DNA of 64,000 nt from Treponema sp. (GTDB taxonomy: Bacteria > Spirochaetota > Spirochaetia > Treponematales > Treponemataceae), in contig JAKSTN010000007.1 in NCBI GenBank assembly GCA_024402535.1, positions 18,159 through 82,158 of the forward strand. Reading direction: 5' to 3'. Numbering within the stretch: position 1 is the stretch's first letter; every line of letters begins with the position of its first letter. Shown one piece after another: positions 45,012 to 55,000 of the stretch. A program made the translations under genes and the position numbers. The notes beneath the pieces were generated by a model. It worked only from the letters and a program-made list of their open reading frames with translations, did not search any database and had not been told where the DNA came from.

Positions 45012-48000
45012 TTAAGGTACGTAAATTACTTCGCGTGGTTTTGAACCATTTGCAGGTCCTACAATTCCTCGTTCTTCCATTTCTTCAACAAGTCGGGCTG
45101 CTCGGTTGTAACCGATCTTCAGACGACGTTGAACGTAAGATGTACTTGCTTTTCCTGCCTGAAGAACAACCTGGAGGGCTTCTTCGTAAAGAGGGTCTTC
45201 TCCAAAGTCTGTGTCTTTATCAAAGAGTTCACCCTGATCATCTTCATCATCCTGGAAAATATCTTCATCAATATAATCAGGTTCACCGTATTCCTTAACG
45301 GCATCAACAACACTTTCAACTTCTTCATCGCTGATGAATGTTCCCTGAATACGAACTGGGTTTGGATCAACGGCTGAAGCATAAAGCATGTCACCTTTAC
45401 CAAGCAGTTTTTCAGCACCCGGTGAGTCGATGATGATTCCAGAGTCTGTGCGGGAAGCAACCATGAATGCGATACGGCTTGGAATATTTGCCTTGATAAG
45501 ACCTGTAATAACGTTTACAGATGGACGCTGTGTTGCAAGTACCAGGTGGATACCAACGGCACGGGACATGGCTGTGAGACGGGCAACAACGTTTTCTGTT
45601 TCTTTTCCTGTTGTAGCCATAAGGTCAGCAAATTCGTCAATAATAACAATGATGTATGGCAGTTTTTCAGCAGCCATTTTCTGTTCCTTGATTTTCTTAT
45701 TGTAGCTTGAAATATCGCGCACACCCATGTGATCAAGGAGTGAGTAACGGCGTTCCATTTCGCAGATACAGTACTGCAGAGCCTGAAGGGCTTTCTTGCT
45801 TTCTGTAATAACAGGAGTAAGCAGGTGAGGAATGTCGTTATAAAGTTTAAGTTCAACAACTTTAGGGTCAACCATGATAAGTTTTACTTCATCTGGTGAA
45901 CGCTTAAAGAGGATAGAAAGAATGATTGAGTTTACACAAACCGATTTACCTGCCCCTGTTGCACCGGCAATCAGAAGGTGAGGTGTTTTTACCAGGTCAA
46001 GAAGCTGTGCTTTACCAAGAATGTCTTTTCCAAGAACTACAGGAATAGCCATCTTCTTGTATTCTTCCAGATTCTGTTCAATGATTTCACGGAAACCTAC
46101 AATTGAACGGTTTCTGTTTGGAACTTCAATACCAACTGCACGTTTTCCTGGAATTGGTGCTACAATGCGGACAGATTTTGCGGCAAGGCGAAGTGCAATG
46201 TTGTCCTGAAGGGCAACGATTTTTGAAAGCTTAACACCAGGTGCCGGGAGAATTTCGTACATAGTAACTACAGGACCTTTTTTAATTCCTGTGATTTCAG
46301 CTTCGATATTGAATTCAGCCAGTGTGTTTTTAAGATCAACGGAAGCTTCTTTTGTAGCTTCATCAATTACCCAGTACTGGTCATCTTCATATGCTGTGAG
46401 CATGTCAGAAGGAATGATGTATGGTCCCTTTTTGCGGGCACGGCTAGAATTCTTTGGAGCGGATTCTTTTACAATTGTGCTGTGAACAGGTTTGTTTGCT
46501 TTTTCCTGTGCGTTGAAGAAATCTGTTAATTCGTCTGGAGTAAGGTTACGGGCACCTGTTGCGTTTGGATTAAGTTCCTTTGAAGGTTTCTTTTCAACGG
46601 CGATCTGAGTGCCTTCGTAGTCAACAAATTCAGTTTCAGATTCATCTGTGGCAGGTTCTTCTTCATCGGCCACAATTTCGTCAAAGCCTTTTTCTTCGCG
46701 GATGTCATTATCCATGTCTGCAAAAACGTCTGAGGCCATAGAGAATACGGCTGCCTGATTTTCTGTTTCAGGTTCATCGTCAGCTTCAAGTTCATCTGCA
46801 AGGGCACGCTGAGATTCAAGAATAGGGTCAAAATCGTCTTCTTCATCATCATCTTCGTCTTCGAACATAATTTCAAAGTCGTCGTTGAGATCTTCTTCTT
46901 CAGGAATTACAGCCGGTTCTTCCTCGATAATTTCTGTCTCAGGTTCTTCATCTACCAGAATGATTTTTGTTCCGTATTTTGATTTTACGGGTGCTTTTGG
47001 AAGTTCTGGTTCAATTTCTTCCTCTTCGTCTTCATCACTTGTCAGATCGATTTTAGAAGGGTAAGGAGAGGTTTTTTTTTGAACAGGAGCTTTTTCTGTT
47101 TTGTCCTGGATATAATTTGCAGCAGCGTAAGGATTTTCGTCTTCAGGAATATAAGCTTCTTCCTGTGGAATATATGAGTCATCTTCAGGTGTAGGTTCGT
47201 CATATTCAACTGGAGGAACATTAGACTCGTCGATAGCTTCCTGTTCCTGAACCGGATTGTCGAAGTAATCTGCATCGTATTCTGGTGGCAGTGTTTCCGG
47301 TGCTGGTGGAACATTGTTCCATTCAAGATCATCATTTGCAGGTTCTGTTTCTGGTTCATCAGGCTGAGTTAAAGCCTGGAATTCTTCATGAGAAAGAAGA
47401 GGGGCTGAAGGAGTAGAATCGTCTTCATCAGAATCTTCAACTTCCTGGTTTTCTTCATCTTCTGAAAGAATTTCTTCTTCCAGAATTGAAGTTTCTTCTT
47501 CAGAGAAATCTTCATCTGAGTCTTCTATGTCAAAACTGTATTTTTCATAAATAGTGGCATTGGGTACTTCATCACTGTTTGATTCTTCTACAGTTTCATC
47601 TTCTGTTTCAGGATTTTCATCATATGATTCAGAGAATGCAGGATGAAGTTCAATTTTTTCTTCAGGTTCTTCAACAGGTTCTTTTGTCTCAAGGATTTTT
47701 TCTTTTTTCAAGATCGGCTTGAGAACAGGTTTCTTAAGAGGACGTCTTTTCTGAGGCGTACGGTTGATTTTATCTGCAATGATACCGGCTGCAAGAAATT
47801 CCATAATGATGAGCATAATGCCGGTAACTGTAACAACTGCGATTTTGACTGCAGGGAACTGGGCATAACGCATTCCCATTCCTGCAATGGAACGGATGAT
47901 TTTTTCACAGATTACACATGTGAAGAAAGGAACAATAGCTGTGAGAAGGCGGAAAGCCTTGCGGGCAGTCCATGTTGTAGCAAAACAGGAAAGGCCTGCT

Positions 48001-48200
48001 GTTAAGAAGAATGCCGGAATTAGAATGCTTGAAAATCCGTATACGGTATAAAGCATTTTTCCAAGTGTTACAAAGAATCCGGACTGATATGTTCCAAAGT
48101 CCAAAAGCTGCATAAGCAGAGTTATACTGAACAGGGCGGCAAAAATTAAAAGTACAATTCCTGAAATTAAGTTAGTTTTAGCTTGTGTCGATGGTTTCAT
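45012..48200 (-). CDS. ftsK: FtsK/SpoIIIE DNA translocase
   Basis: 1062 residues from the ATG at 48200 (a TTG at 48218 is the alternative; neither has a good Shine-Dalgarno). Four transmembrane helices (about 10-145), then a very long acidic Glu/Asp/Pro-rich linker (about 180-600), then the motor: LLIAGATGAGKSVCVNSIIL (Walker A), YIIVIIDEFADLMA (Walker B), LVLATQRPSVNVITGLIKANIPSR, and a C-terminal winged-helix gamma domain (YVQRRLKIGYNRAARLVEEME). Pumps chromosomes through the division septum and activates Xer recombination at dif. The linker is unusually acidic. Its -10 TAAACT (48229-48234) lies in the short gap shared with the divergent PFK gene. Confidence 0.95.
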   Translation of the reverse strand: MKPSTQAKTNLISGIVLLIFAALFSITLLMQLLDFGTYQSGFFVTLGKMLYTVYGFSSILIPAFFLTAGLSCFATTWTARKAFRLLTAIVPFFTCVICEKIIRSIAGMGMRYAQFPAVKIAVVTVTGIMLIIMEFLAAGIIADKINRTPQKRRPLKKPVLKPILKKEKILETKEPVEEPEEKIELHPAFSESYDENPETEDETVEESNSDEVPNATIYEKYSFDIEDSDEDFSEEETSILEEEILSEDEENQEVEDSDEDDSTPSAPLLSHEEFQALTQPDEPETEPANDDLEWNNVPPAPETLPPEYDADYFDNPVQEQEAIDESNVPPVEYDEPTPEDDSYIPQEEAYIPEDENPYAAANYIQDKTEKAPVQKKTSPYPSKIDLTSDEDEEEEIEPELPKAPVKSKYGTKIILVDEEPETEIIEEEPAVIPEEEDLNDDFEIMFEDEDDDEEDDFDPILESQRALADELEADDEPETENQAAVFSMASDVFADMDNDIREEKGFDEIVADEEEPATDESETEFVDYEGTQIAVEKKPSKELNPNATGARNLTPDELTDFFNAQEKANKPVHSTIVKESAPKNSSRARKKGPYIIPSDMLTAYEDDQYWVIDEATKEASVDLKNTLAEFNIEAEITGIKKGPVVTMYEILPAPGVKLSKIVALQDNIALRLAAKSVRIVAPIPGKRAVGIEVPNRNRSIVGFREIIEQNLEEYKKMAIPVVLGKDILGKAQLLDLVKTPHLLIAGATGAGKSVCVNSIILSILFKRSPDEVKLIMVDPKVVELKLYNDIPHLLTPVITESKKALQALQYCICEMERRYSLLDHMGVRDISSYNKKIKEQKMAAEKLPYIIVIIDEFADLMATTGKETENVVARLTAMSRAVGIHLVLATQRPSVNVITGLIKANIPSRIAFMVASRTDSGIIIDSPGAEKLLGKGDMLYASAVDPNPVRIQGTFISDEEVESVVDAVKEYGEPDYIDEDIFQDDEDDQGELFDKDTDFGEDPLYEEALQVVLQAGKASTSYVQRRLKIGYNRAARLVEEMEERGIVGPANGSKPREVIYVP

Positions 48201-48287
48201 ACCTAGAATATCGGTCAAAAATCGGGTCAGTTTAGAATTTTTGGAGGAAATCTTCTTAAAAGAGTCTTTCTGTGATAAACTTAGAAT

Positions 48288-49370
48288 ATGAAAGCTTCCA
48301 TAAAAACAATCGGAATTCTGACTTCGGGTGGAGATGCCCCAGGTCTTAATGCTGCAATCCGAGCAATCTGCATAAGTGCAAAAGAAAATTACGGAGCCAA
48401 GGTTCTTGGTTTTAAGAACGGTTACCGTGGTCTTATTGAAAACAATTTTGTAAAAATGTCTGATTTTGACATGGAAGCATTGCTTACTATGAGCGGGACT
48501 TGTCTTGGAACTTCCCGGGAAAAGCCTTTTAAGGCAACCGAAAAAAATGCGGTAACAGGTAAAATGCCTGTAGAATCAATTAAAGAAACTTTCAAAAAAA
48601 ATAAACTTGATGTTCTGTTCTGCCTGGGCGGAAACGGAACAAATACAACAGCAAGTCTTCTTGCAAAGGAAGGTCTTCCTGTAATCGGGCTTCCAAAAAC
48701 AATTGATAACGATATTTACGGAACAGAACTAACCTTCGGCTTTCATTCAGCAATTGATGTAGCGGCAGAAGGAATAAATCAGATCCGTCCTACTGCAAAA
48801 AGTATGAGTCGTGCCATGGTTGTGGAAATTATGGGGCATAAAGTCGGTTGGCTTGGGCTTTACGCTGGAGCCGCTGCCGGGGCAGACATAATCCTGCTTC
48901 CGGAAATTCCCTACGACATTAAAGTAATTGCAAAACATATAAAAGAACTCCGTGCCAGAGGCCGCGAATATATTATTATCGCTGCAAGTGAAGGTTCTCT
49001 TTCGGTAGATGAGGCAAAGCTTGATAAAAAGGCATTTAAGAAGGCCCGGGCTGCCATGACGGAAAGCGTTGGTTTCAGAATTGCCCGTGAAATTGAAGAA
49101 GCCACAGGCATGGAAACCCGTACTTCGGTTCTTGGTTACACACAGCGTGGTGCGGCTCCTAGCCCTAAAGATATAGTTCTTGCCACACAGTTCGGTGTCG
49201 CCGCTCTGGAATTTGCTGCCCGTAAGGAATTCGGCGTTCTTGTAGCAATGAAAGACAACAAAATTATTGGCTTTCCTCTTTCAGAAGTGGAAGGACGAGT
49301 AAAACCAATTCCAATGGATGATCCGGTTCTTCAGAGCCAGCGTGCACTTGGTGTTTGTTTCGGAGACTAA
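48288..49370 (+). CDS. pfkA: Phosphofructokinase (ATP/PPi-PFK family) with GGNG variant
   Basis: 360 residues. Phosphorylates fructose 6-phosphate. Family motifs are GILTSGGDAPGLNAAIRAI (about 9-27), PKTIDNDIYG (catalytic Asp in TIDND) and MSRAMVVEIMGHKVGWLGL. The phosphoryl-donor loop usually reads GGDG (ATP) or GGDD (PPi); here it is LGGNGTN with Asn116 in place of the metal-binding Asp. The Lys in PKTIDND is the group-III/PPi-type residue, while Gly after Asn is ATP-type, so donor use is ambiguous. TG-n-TAAACT (48276-48281) stands six bases before the ATG with no Shine-Dalgarno, so a leaderless mRNA is likely. The next gene follows after 3 bases. Confidence 0.85.
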   Translation: MKASIKTIGILTSGGDAPGLNAAIRAICISAKENYGAKVLGFKNGYRGLIENNFVKMSDFDMEALLTMSGTCLGTSREKPFKATEKNAVTGKMPVESIKETFKKNKLDVLFCLGGNGTNTTASLLAKEGLPVIGLPKTIDNDIYGTELTFGFHSAIDVAAEGINQIRPTAKSMSRAMVVEIMGHKVGWLGLYAGAAAGADIILLPEIPYDIKVIAKHIKELRARGREYIIIAASEGSLSVDEAKLDKKAFKKARAAMTESVGFRIAREIEEATGMETRTSVLGYTQRGAAPSPKDIVLATQFGVAALEFAARKEFGVLVAMKDNKIIGFPLSEVEGRVKPIPMDDPVLQSQRALGVCFGD

Positions 49371-49373
49371 GTG

Positions 49374-50300
49374 ATGAGCGGGTGGGAAAATAAAGAAAAT
49401 AATTTTAAATGTCACTATTGCCAGGTATGTAATGGTTTTGGCTGTGTAGGTCAGCTTCCGGGCTTAGGCGGCGTTTATGAAAATAAAAACTTTCAGCTGA
49501 ACTGTTCAGCATGGAAACAGATTCGGGACAATAATCCGGAACTTCTAGATGCCATTACTTCTATAAAAGTTACCAGAAATAAACTGCGCTGCGGTCCTGT
49601 AACCGGGGCACAGGAAAACATCGGGTTTGCGGAAGAAAAAGATTTTTATTTCCCATATTTTGATGCCGCTAAAACTTCTGGAATCGGGGTGTGCGTTGGA
49701 GACGGCTGTCCTGACGAGAAACTTCAGTATGGGCTGGAAGCCGCAAAGGCCTGCGGTTTTGTGGCTCATAACGGCGATATAGCTGGTGCTGCTTTCTTTC
49801 TGAAACCTTATCCTCTTGAAGTTTTGAAAAAAAGAGTTGAACTGATTAAAGATACAGCATCTTTCATCGGTATGGATATTGATTCCTATAACATCCTGAC
49901 TATGAGAAAACTTGTAAACCTGGAAAAGAAAACTGCACCAGATCTTAATGCTTTCAGAAATCTTTTTGATCAGCCTTTTGTAATCAAAGGTGTTTTCACT
50001 GCGGATGACGTTGAACTGGTAAAACAGATTAAACCTGATGTTGTGTTTATTTCAAATCATGGCGGCCGTATAGAAACCCGTGTAGGAAGTTCCGCAGAGT
50101 TCCTGGTAAATTATGGGGAAGAATTGAAACAGTACTGTAAGGAACTTTGGATTGACGGCGGAATCCGCACAAAAGAAGATGTTCAGACAGCATTGTATTT
50201 TGGCGCCGACCGTGTTCTGCTTGCACGTCCTATAATCAGTGCCCTGACAAAGGGCGGAACTGCTCAGGTTGAAAATCTTATAAAAAGCCTCACAGATTAA
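49374..50300 (+). CDS. FMN-dependent alpha-hydroxy-acid dehydrogenase-like protein
   Basis: 308 residues from the ATG at 49374 (GGAG at 49362-49365; the GTG at 49371 is too close). A TIM barrel of the FMN_dh type: PFVIKGVF, DVVFISNHGGRIETR (catalytic His and FMN phosphate site), LWIDGGIRTKEDVQTALYFGADRVLLARP. Shorter than typical lactate oxidases, with an N-terminal cysteine cluster C-x2-C-x2-C-x4-C (CHYCQVCNGFGC) that could bind a metal or FeS cluster. Substrate unknown. Cotranscribed with PFK. Confidence 0.8.
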   Translation: MSGWENKENNFKCHYCQVCNGFGCVGQLPGLGGVYENKNFQLNCSAWKQIRDNNPELLDAITSIKVTRNKLRCGPVTGAQENIGFAEEKDFYFPYFDAAKTSGIGVCVGDGCPDEKLQYGLEAAKACGFVAHNGDIAGAAFFLKPYPLEVLKKRVELIKDTASFIGMDIDSYNILTMRKLVNLEKKTAPDLNAFRNLFDQPFVIKGVFTADDVELVKQIKPDVVFISNHGGRIETRVGSSAEFLVNYGEELKQYCKELWIDGGIRTKEDVQTALYFGADRVLLARPIISALTKGGTAQVENLIKSLTD

Positions 50301-50342
50301 AAAAAAGGAGTTTTTCTCCCGAAACCTTTAATAAAACTGTTT

Positions 50343-50348
50343 TATAAT
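50343..50348 (+). promoter_or_regulatory. -10 box of the GH5 gene
   Basis: TATAAT at 50343-50348, 18 bases before the ATG at 50367, with a GAGG ribosome-binding site between. No good -35 box is seen. Confidence 0.45.
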
Positions 50349-50366
50349 TACCTTAATGAGGTATTT

Positions 50367-52376
50367 ATGAAGAGATTTTATTTAATTTTTTTAGTTCTGA
50401 TTTTTTCAGCTTTATTTATAACTGGTTGTAAACACACTCCTGATGATGAAGAAAATTTAGACAATGTTGAAAAAGATGAGATGGAAATCTCCTTTGATGG
50501 ATTTGATTTCTGGGGTGAGTCATCTGGTTCTTACAATGCCGAAACAAAAACTTTAAAACTTAGTAAAGTTCTGCTTAAAGAAAACGGTAAAGATTACGAA
50601 TACCATGGGGCATTTTTCAGCCTGAAAGATGTTGAAATAAAGGGAAAATATATCCGCGTGGATTATGAACAGACTTCCGGCCGTCTTAGTACAACTGTTA
50701 AATATTCTGATGATTCAGAACTTATCACTCCATGTGATAAAGTGAAAAAATCTATTTTTATCCTGTTTGACAGTAACAAAAAAATGAGTACTTTTCATTT
50801 TACATCTACAAGTAAAACTGAAGATGTTCAGGTAAAAATCAATAAAATCAGTTTTGCAAATGAAGTTGAATTAGAGAAAAATCCAATTGTGGATTCAGTT
50901 TCAACAGGTAAGATTGATAATAATATTTCCGCTTTAAACTTTGTAAAAAATATGGAGTTTGGTTTTAATCTTGCCAACTATTTTGATACCCGCGACGCTT
51001 ACAATGAAGACCTTGATGTTTGTCTGAATTGGGGAGAGCCTGTTACAACCAAAGCTTTGGTTAAGAAAATTGGAGAAGCCGGTGGAAAAACAATCCGCAT
51101 TCCTGTCACCTGGTGTAATCATATTGTTGATGACAAATATACAATTGATCCATTCTGGATGGCAAAAGTTAAAGAAGTTGTAGACTGGGCTTATAAAGAA
51201 GGCTACTACGTAATCTTGAATGAGCATCACTCGGTTCACGGTAAAATGAATTCTCCAATCATCTATCACGAAGGATATATTCTGAGAAATACTCCGGATG
51301 ATATTGCAGAATCTGAAAGATTCTTAAAGGCTATCTGGACTCAAATCACTGCTGCATTCAATAATTCCTATGATGAGCACTTGATTTTTGAAACCATGAA
51401 TGAACCTAGAAATACCAGTCATGGAGAACACGAATTTTATCCTGCTGTACAATTTTACGGAATTGATTCGCGTGACTGTGAAGAATGTATTGCCGATCAC
51501 AAATTGAATAATCGATATAATCAGTTAATTCTGGATACAATTCGTGCCAGCGGTGGAAATAATGCAAAACGTTTTGTAATGGTTCCAAGTATGGGCGGCA
51601 ACTATTTGGCAGCCTATGTAGATAATTTTAAAATGCCAACAGATACAGCAACCGACAAACTTATTCTTACATTCCATCACTATCCTCTGTATGACACCTT
51701 ATGGTTTGTAAATGAAGCAGAACATAAACAGATTATTGATGAAATTTATGCAGAAGCTAATGAAAAGTTTGTAAAAAAAGGAATCCCGGTTGTGGTTGGA
51801 GAAATTGGCCCAACTGGCGCTGATTATTTTAAAGAACATGGAATTGAGGTTCCAGAAGCTGATGCTCAGGCTACCTGTAATTATGTAGCACAGGTTGCAG
51901 GAGGCTATGGAATGGCTGTCATCATGTGGACACGAGAATATTCCTTTGAAAATGTTCCGTTTGCAAAAAAAGTACAGCAGGTCTGGAAAAAGGCTTCTAT
52001 GAGTAATATCGATTTATCAACTTTTGAACTTTGGGATAATGATATTAATTCTTTCAATAGAACAACTTGTGAATTGGAGATTAATAGAAAATATTCAGGC
52101 GGACAATTTAATCTTTCAGATTATAACGGAGTTGGAAATACACTTACTTTTGCTTACGAAAATCTTTCTGGTGAAATAATGGTAAAAGCTGTTTACAAGA
52201 ATCCTGATGATGCAACAAAGAATATTGAAGATGTAAAATATCTTACAGATGCAAGTGGAAGTGTTTCATTTACAATTGATTCCTCAAAAGAACTTAAGGC
52301 ATTTTTCATCCAGTCAAACTCCGATTCTGAAGTTGAACTAACTCTAAAATTTTTGAAGTTCGCAACAAAAGATTAA
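50367..52376 (+). CDS. GH5 family endoglycanase lipoprotein
   Basis: 669 residues. A lipoprotein signal with lipobox ITGC (Cys21). A first beta-sandwich module (about 40-165) with DFWGESSGSYNAET resembles carbohydrate-binding domains. The GH5 barrel (about 190-520) has RIPVTWCNH, acid/base Glu346 in ETMNEPRN, FHHYPLYD, and nucleophile Glu479 in VVVGEIGPTG. A second beta module (about 540-669) with ELWDNDINSFNRTT looks like a repeat of the first. Outer-membrane or surface-attached cleavage of beta-1,4-glucan or mannan is likely. Followed 27 bases later by a sensor kinase. Confidence 0.92.
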   Translation: MKRFYLIFLVLIFSALFITGCKHTPDDEENLDNVEKDEMEISFDGFDFWGESSGSYNAETKTLKLSKVLLKENGKDYEYHGAFFSLKDVEIKGKYIRVDYEQTSGRLSTTVKYSDDSELITPCDKVKKSIFILFDSNKKMSTFHFTSTSKTEDVQVKINKISFANEVELEKNPIVDSVSTGKIDNNISALNFVKNMEFGFNLANYFDTRDAYNEDLDVCLNWGEPVTTKALVKKIGEAGGKTIRIPVTWCNHIVDDKYTIDPFWMAKVKEVVDWAYKEGYYVILNEHHSVHGKMNSPIIYHEGYILRNTPDDIAESERFLKAIWTQITAAFNNSYDEHLIFETMNEPRNTSHGEHEFYPAVQFYGIDSRDCEECIADHKLNNRYNQLILDTIRASGGNNAKRFVMVPSMGGNYLAAYVDNFKMPTDTATDKLILTFHHYPLYDTLWFVNEAEHKQIIDEIYAEANEKFVKKGIPVVVGEIGPTGADYFKEHGIEVPEADAQATCNYVAQVAGGYGMAVIMWTREYSFENVPFAKKVQQVWKKASMSNIDLSTFELWDNDINSFNRTTCELEINRKYSGGQFNLSDYNGVGNTLTFAYENLSGEIMVKAVYKNPDDATKNIEDVKYLTDASGSVSFTIDSSKELKAFFIQSNSDSEVELTLKFLKFATKD

Positions 52377-52391
52377 CTGCAGTTTTTGATG

Positions 52392-52403
52392 TAAAATATT
52401 CCT
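52392..52403 (+). promoter_or_regulatory. Possible leaderless promoter of the sensor kinase
   Basis: TAAAAT (52392-52397) lies exactly six bases before the ATG at 52404. No Shine-Dalgarno and only a weak -35. It could give the kinase its own transcript inside the GH5 run. Confidence 0.4.
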
Positions 52404-54326
52404 ATGAAAATTAAGAAGGTTTTCTGGATTTTTGTATACATAATTATTCTTTCCTGGGGAAGCTGCTTTTCTCAGGAAAAGAAAGGTCTTACTGATTTTC
52501 CAGGTTATTCAATAAAACAGACAATAGAAATTGATTCCGCTCATGAAGTTTTAGAGCTATATTCTAAAAGTGAAAAATCTGTACGTATTATCTATACGGA
52601 GAAAAGCGATTATTCGAATTATAAAACCCTTTTTTCCAATCGTACTAAAGTAGAATGGTACAGTTCGGCTCTTTATTACAGTAAAAAAAATGACACAATT
52701 TACTTACACTTGAATATGAGTCCTATATCAATTTTGGGAAACGATATTTATTATGACGCCGGACTTTATTCTTTTGAACGTGTCGACGGAATTTTTAGCC
52801 AGGACGGAATGAAGCGTTACATGGTTCCTGACAGCTGGATGATGAATTTTGTCTGGGACGCTTTTGTAAAAAAAGATACGAACTATTCCGGTTTTCTGGA
52901 TTATGTTTATTTCATTTCTGATTCTTGCGAAAAAGTATTTTGTATTACCACAAAAAATGGAGAACTTTTCAAAGAAGATGCGGCTATAAAATATATAAAG
53001 GAAAATGATTTATATACATCAGATGCATATACCTTTTTAACTTCATATTTAAGGCGTGTTGAAAATGGCGTTATAACTTCAGAATCAGCTTTTACCTTAA
53101 ACGGGCATCCGGAACTTCGAAATCATATTTGTAAAAACAGTCTTTACAATTGTATTTTTGTAGAAACGGATGACGGCATCTGGATTATACGGGAACATTC
53201 ACTTCCTGTTGAAAAGAAAGATGATCTTGGAAATAAGTATACTGTTTATGAATCTGATTATTTGATGCCGCTTTTACTTGAAGACAGCACTGGAAAAATT
53301 GTTTCAGACCAGCCCGACTTTGTAAAAAATTTTAAGATTTTTCCAACACAAAGTTTAAAAGATTATGAAGACTGCTGCAGGAATTTAAACGGGTATCTTT
53401 TAATGAAGGATCTGGACGGGAAGTCTTACTGGATATATAAGAATGGAAGTTTAATAAAAAAAGATTCTTATATGCAGGTTTTAAGCTCGTTAGCTTCAAC
53501 TGTACCTGAAGAAAATAAAATAACTGAAAAAGAACAATTTAATTTCTGGATGATTTTGACAATTTTACTTTCCTTAATTTCAATTTTATTCTTAATCGTA
53601 ATCATAATTTTGAAATCAAAAAAATATGAACAGCATCTGAATAAAAAAGATAAGAAGTTGATTTTTAATATTCAGAATAAAGAGCGAACAAAGATTTCAA
53701 AAGATTTACATGATTCTGTTGTGCAGAGTATTCGTGCTATTCGAACTGATGTGGAAATGCTTAAAGTTCCAGAAGAAGAAAAAGCAAAGCAGCAGCAGAT
53801 TATTAAGGAGATAACAGATTCGATTATTTTGCTTCGAAATATCTGTTATACATTAAGTCCTGCAGAAATCAGTTTGGCAGAAAATACTAATGAAAAAGAC
53901 GTTGAATTATTGTCGGTCATTGATACTTTAGTCAAGCAGTTTTCTCATAACACAAAAATTCCTTGTGTAATAAATATGGCAAGTAATGTTAAACTTCCAA
54001 GTTTTGATCTGGAAGTTTCAAAATATGTAATCAGAGTTGTTCAGGAAATTTTTGTGAATATCCAGAAACATTCCTTTGCTACAAAGGTAGATGTGTTTTA
54101 CACAAATGAGCAGCTTGAAAAAAAATCAATGTTTAAAATAGTCATAATCGATGATGGAATTGGATGCGAAGTTGAAAAAATAACTAAAAATAAACATCAT
54201 TTTGGGATTCGAAACATTATTGAAAATATGAATAGTGTTGGTGGAAAAGTTGAATTTTATTCAAAACCAAATGAGGGAATGAATGTTGTCTTAAAAGTTC
54301 CATGTGGAGAAAGAAATGACTCATAA
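52404..54326 (+). CDS. Sensor histidine kinase, NarX/DegS (HisKA_3) type
   Basis: 640 residues. A signal-like N-terminal membrane segment (1-20) and a second one at about 375-398 bracket a periplasmic region of about 350 residues with no recognised domain. Cytoplasmic part: HisKA_3 dimerisation helix with KISKDLHDSVVQSIRAIR (phospho-His about 436), then HATPase_c with VVQEIFVNIQKHS (N box), IIDDGIGC and GIRNIIENM. It phosphorylates the response regulator encoded next, whose gene overlaps by 11 bases. Placement between GH5 and GH2 enzymes suggests it senses a glycan product outside the cell (inference). Confidence 0.92.
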   Translation: MKIKKVFWIFVYIIILSWGSCFSQEKKGLTDFPGYSIKQTIEIDSAHEVLELYSKSEKSVRIIYTEKSDYSNYKTLFSNRTKVEWYSSALYYSKKNDTIYLHLNMSPISILGNDIYYDAGLYSFERVDGIFSQDGMKRYMVPDSWMMNFVWDAFVKKDTNYSGFLDYVYFISDSCEKVFCITTKNGELFKEDAAIKYIKENDLYTSDAYTFLTSYLRRVENGVITSESAFTLNGHPELRNHICKNSLYNCIFVETDDGIWIIREHSLPVEKKDDLGNKYTVYESDYLMPLLLEDSTGKIVSDQPDFVKNFKIFPTQSLKDYEDCCRNLNGYLLMKDLDGKSYWIYKNGSLIKKDSYMQVLSSLASTVPEENKITEKEQFNFWMILTILLSLISILFLIVIIILKSKKYEQHLNKKDKKLIFNIQNKERTKISKDLHDSVVQSIRAIRTDVEMLKVPEEEKAKQQQIIKEITDSIILLRNICYTLSPAEISLAENTNEKDVELLSVIDTLVKQFSHNTKIPCVINMASNVKLPSFDLEVSKYVIRVVQEIFVNIQKHSFATKVDVFYTNEQLEKKSMFKIVIIDDGIGCEVEKITKNKHHFGIRNIIENMNSVGGKVEFYSKPNEGMNVVLKVPCGERNDS

Positions 54327-54933
54327 TTTATTTTTGGTAGATGATCATTCCATGCTGAGAAAAGGAATTGCAAGTTATCTTGAGGAAAGAACATTCTGGA
54401 AGGTTAGTGGAAGCTATGGAAATTCTCTGGAATGTCTGACTGCTTTGAAAAATCTGAATCTTGGAAATGAAAAGACACCGGAAATAATCATTGTAGATAT
54501 TCAATTAGGAAAAGAATCTGGATTTAAGCTTGTTCAAAAAATAAAAGCTGATTATCCCGAAATCAAAATAATTATTTATTCAATGTTTGATACCTTAGGA
54601 TTTATAATGCAGGCGAAAGACGTTGGGGCTTCCGGGTTTATTTCTAAAGCTGCAACTGATGAAGAATTGGTTCAATGTTTAAATATTGTTCATAACGGTG
54701 GTACATATTTTGAAGAAAGAGAGCCTTCCATTCAGCAGGAACTGGATTCAATTGTTTCTATACTTAAAGACCATGAAAAAATAGTTTTTGAAATGATTCT
54801 TCAAGGTAAAACAAACAATGAAATAAAAGATGAACTTTTCCTTGGATTGCATACGGTTGAAAATAAAGTAAGTTATATATTAAATCTTTGTAACTGCAAT
54901 ACCAGAAAGCAGCTTCAGGAAAAATTTATGTAA
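54316..54933 (+). CDS. NarL/LuxR family response regulator
   Basis: 205 residues from the ATG at 54316, which has GGAG seven bases upstream; the GTG at 54304 would place that site inside the gene. The receiver domain has Asp9-Asp10, phospho-acceptor Asp61 in IIIVDIQLG and Lys111 in GFISKAA. The LuxR-type helix-turn-helix is at about 145-200 (MILQGKTNNEIKDELFLGLHTVENKVSYIL in parts). The overlap with the kinase gene confirms the pair. Probable targets are neighbouring glycoside hydrolase genes (inference). Confidence 0.93.
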   Translation: MTHNLFLVDDHSMLRKGIASYLEERTFWKVSGSYGNSLECLTALKNLNLGNEKTPEIIIVDIQLGKESGFKLVQKIKADYPEIKIIIYSMFDTLGFIMQAKDVGASGFISKAATDEELVQCLNIVHNGGTYFEEREPSIQQELDSIVSILKDHEKIVFEMILQGKTNNEIKDELFLGLHTVENKVSYILNLCNCNTRKQLQEKFM

Positions 54934-54988
54934 AAAAACTAACCTTTAACTAAAAAAAATCTCACTAGTTTTAAAAAAGAGCCTTCAT

Positions 54989-55000
54989 TAAACTTAAGGT
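54989..55000 (+). promoter_or_regulatory. Leaderless-type -10 of the GH2 gene
   Basis: TAAACT (54989-54994) exactly six bases before the ATG at 55001. An AAGG just before the ATG is too close to be a normal ribosome-binding site. No clear -35, so an activator such as the adjacent response regulator may be needed. Confidence 0.5.
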
